A stretch of DNA of 5,515 nucleotides, taken from assembly GCA_040830565.1 (NCBI GenBank), contig JBFOMC010000221.1:1-5515 (forward strand), given 5' to 3'. Position 1 is the first letter of the stretch. The number at the start of each line of letters is the position of its first letter. This document shows, piece after piece, positions 5,506 to 5,515 of the stretch. Made by a program: the position numbers and the translations under genes. The notes below the pieces were generated by a model. The model was not told the origin of the DNA and made no database searches. It saw only the letters and a program-made list of their open reading frames with translations. Origin of the DNA: JAFMPW01 sp040830565 (lineage in GTDB: Bacteria > Bacteroidota > Bacteroidia > Flavobacteriales > Flavobacteriaceae).

Positions 5506-5515
5506 ACAGTAAACA
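5496..5515. repeat. heptamer tandem repeat (TAAACAG, at least 2.9 copies) over a stop codon
   Basis: Two perfect copies of TAAACAG (5496-5502 and 5503-5509) are followed by six bases of a third (5510-5515) at the window edge, so the array may continue. The first unit supplies the last base of the Phe codon and all of Lys422 and Gln423 of the amidohydrolase. The second unit supplies the TAA stop at 5503-5505. Confidence 0.88.

Overview
The window looks like a chromosomal segment of a member of the Bacteroidota, most likely a marine flavobacterium (Flavobacteriaceae). The base composition is moderately AT-rich, none of the complete genes has a clear Shine-Dalgarno sequence, one exact match to the Bacteroidota -7 promoter element (TAnnTTTG) lies between the divergent genes, and the proteins resemble flavobacterial families. 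This assignment is an inference from sequence character, since no search could be run.

Left part, minus strand, reading right to left: a GTG-started Kdo transferase gene (waaA/kdtA, 1867-635), a small putative lipoprotein of unknown function (615-376, 19 bp after waaA), and the first 103 codons of a sugar-porter-type MFS transporter (311-1), which runs off the left edge. The spacing allows one transcript from waaA through the lipoprotein and possibly into the transporter. No terminator hairpin is visible between them.

Middle: a 128-bp divergent intergenic region (1868-1995) holds a plausible plus-strand promoter and three short perfect inverted repeats, one of them operator-like.

Right part, plus strand: a DegT/DnrJ/EryC1/StrS-family PLP-dependent nucleotide-sugar aminotransferase resembling WbpE (1996-3150) is followed after 1 bp by a GalE-type UDP-hexose 4-epimerase (3152-4174). 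After a 59-bp gap containing a heptamer tandem repeat comes an exported metal-dependent amidohydrolase of the prolidase-like/imidazolonepropionase-related group (4234-5505). A second, different heptamer repeat begins over its stop codon and reaches the window edge.

Together waaA, the aminotransferase and galE suggest a locus for envelope glycan synthesis: Kdo addition to lipid A, plus two nucleotide-sugar enzymes for an amino sugar or galactose-type sugar of O-antigen or capsule. The amidohydrolase has no obvious link to that pathway.

I see no mobile element, CRISPR array, RNA gene or defence module, and no convincing new multi-gene system. The points most worth a second look are a small gatekeeper residue in GalE next to an aminotransferase, a four-cysteine loop in that aminotransferase, the inverted repeats in the divergent promoter region, and the two heptamer repeats flanking the amidohydrolase gene.
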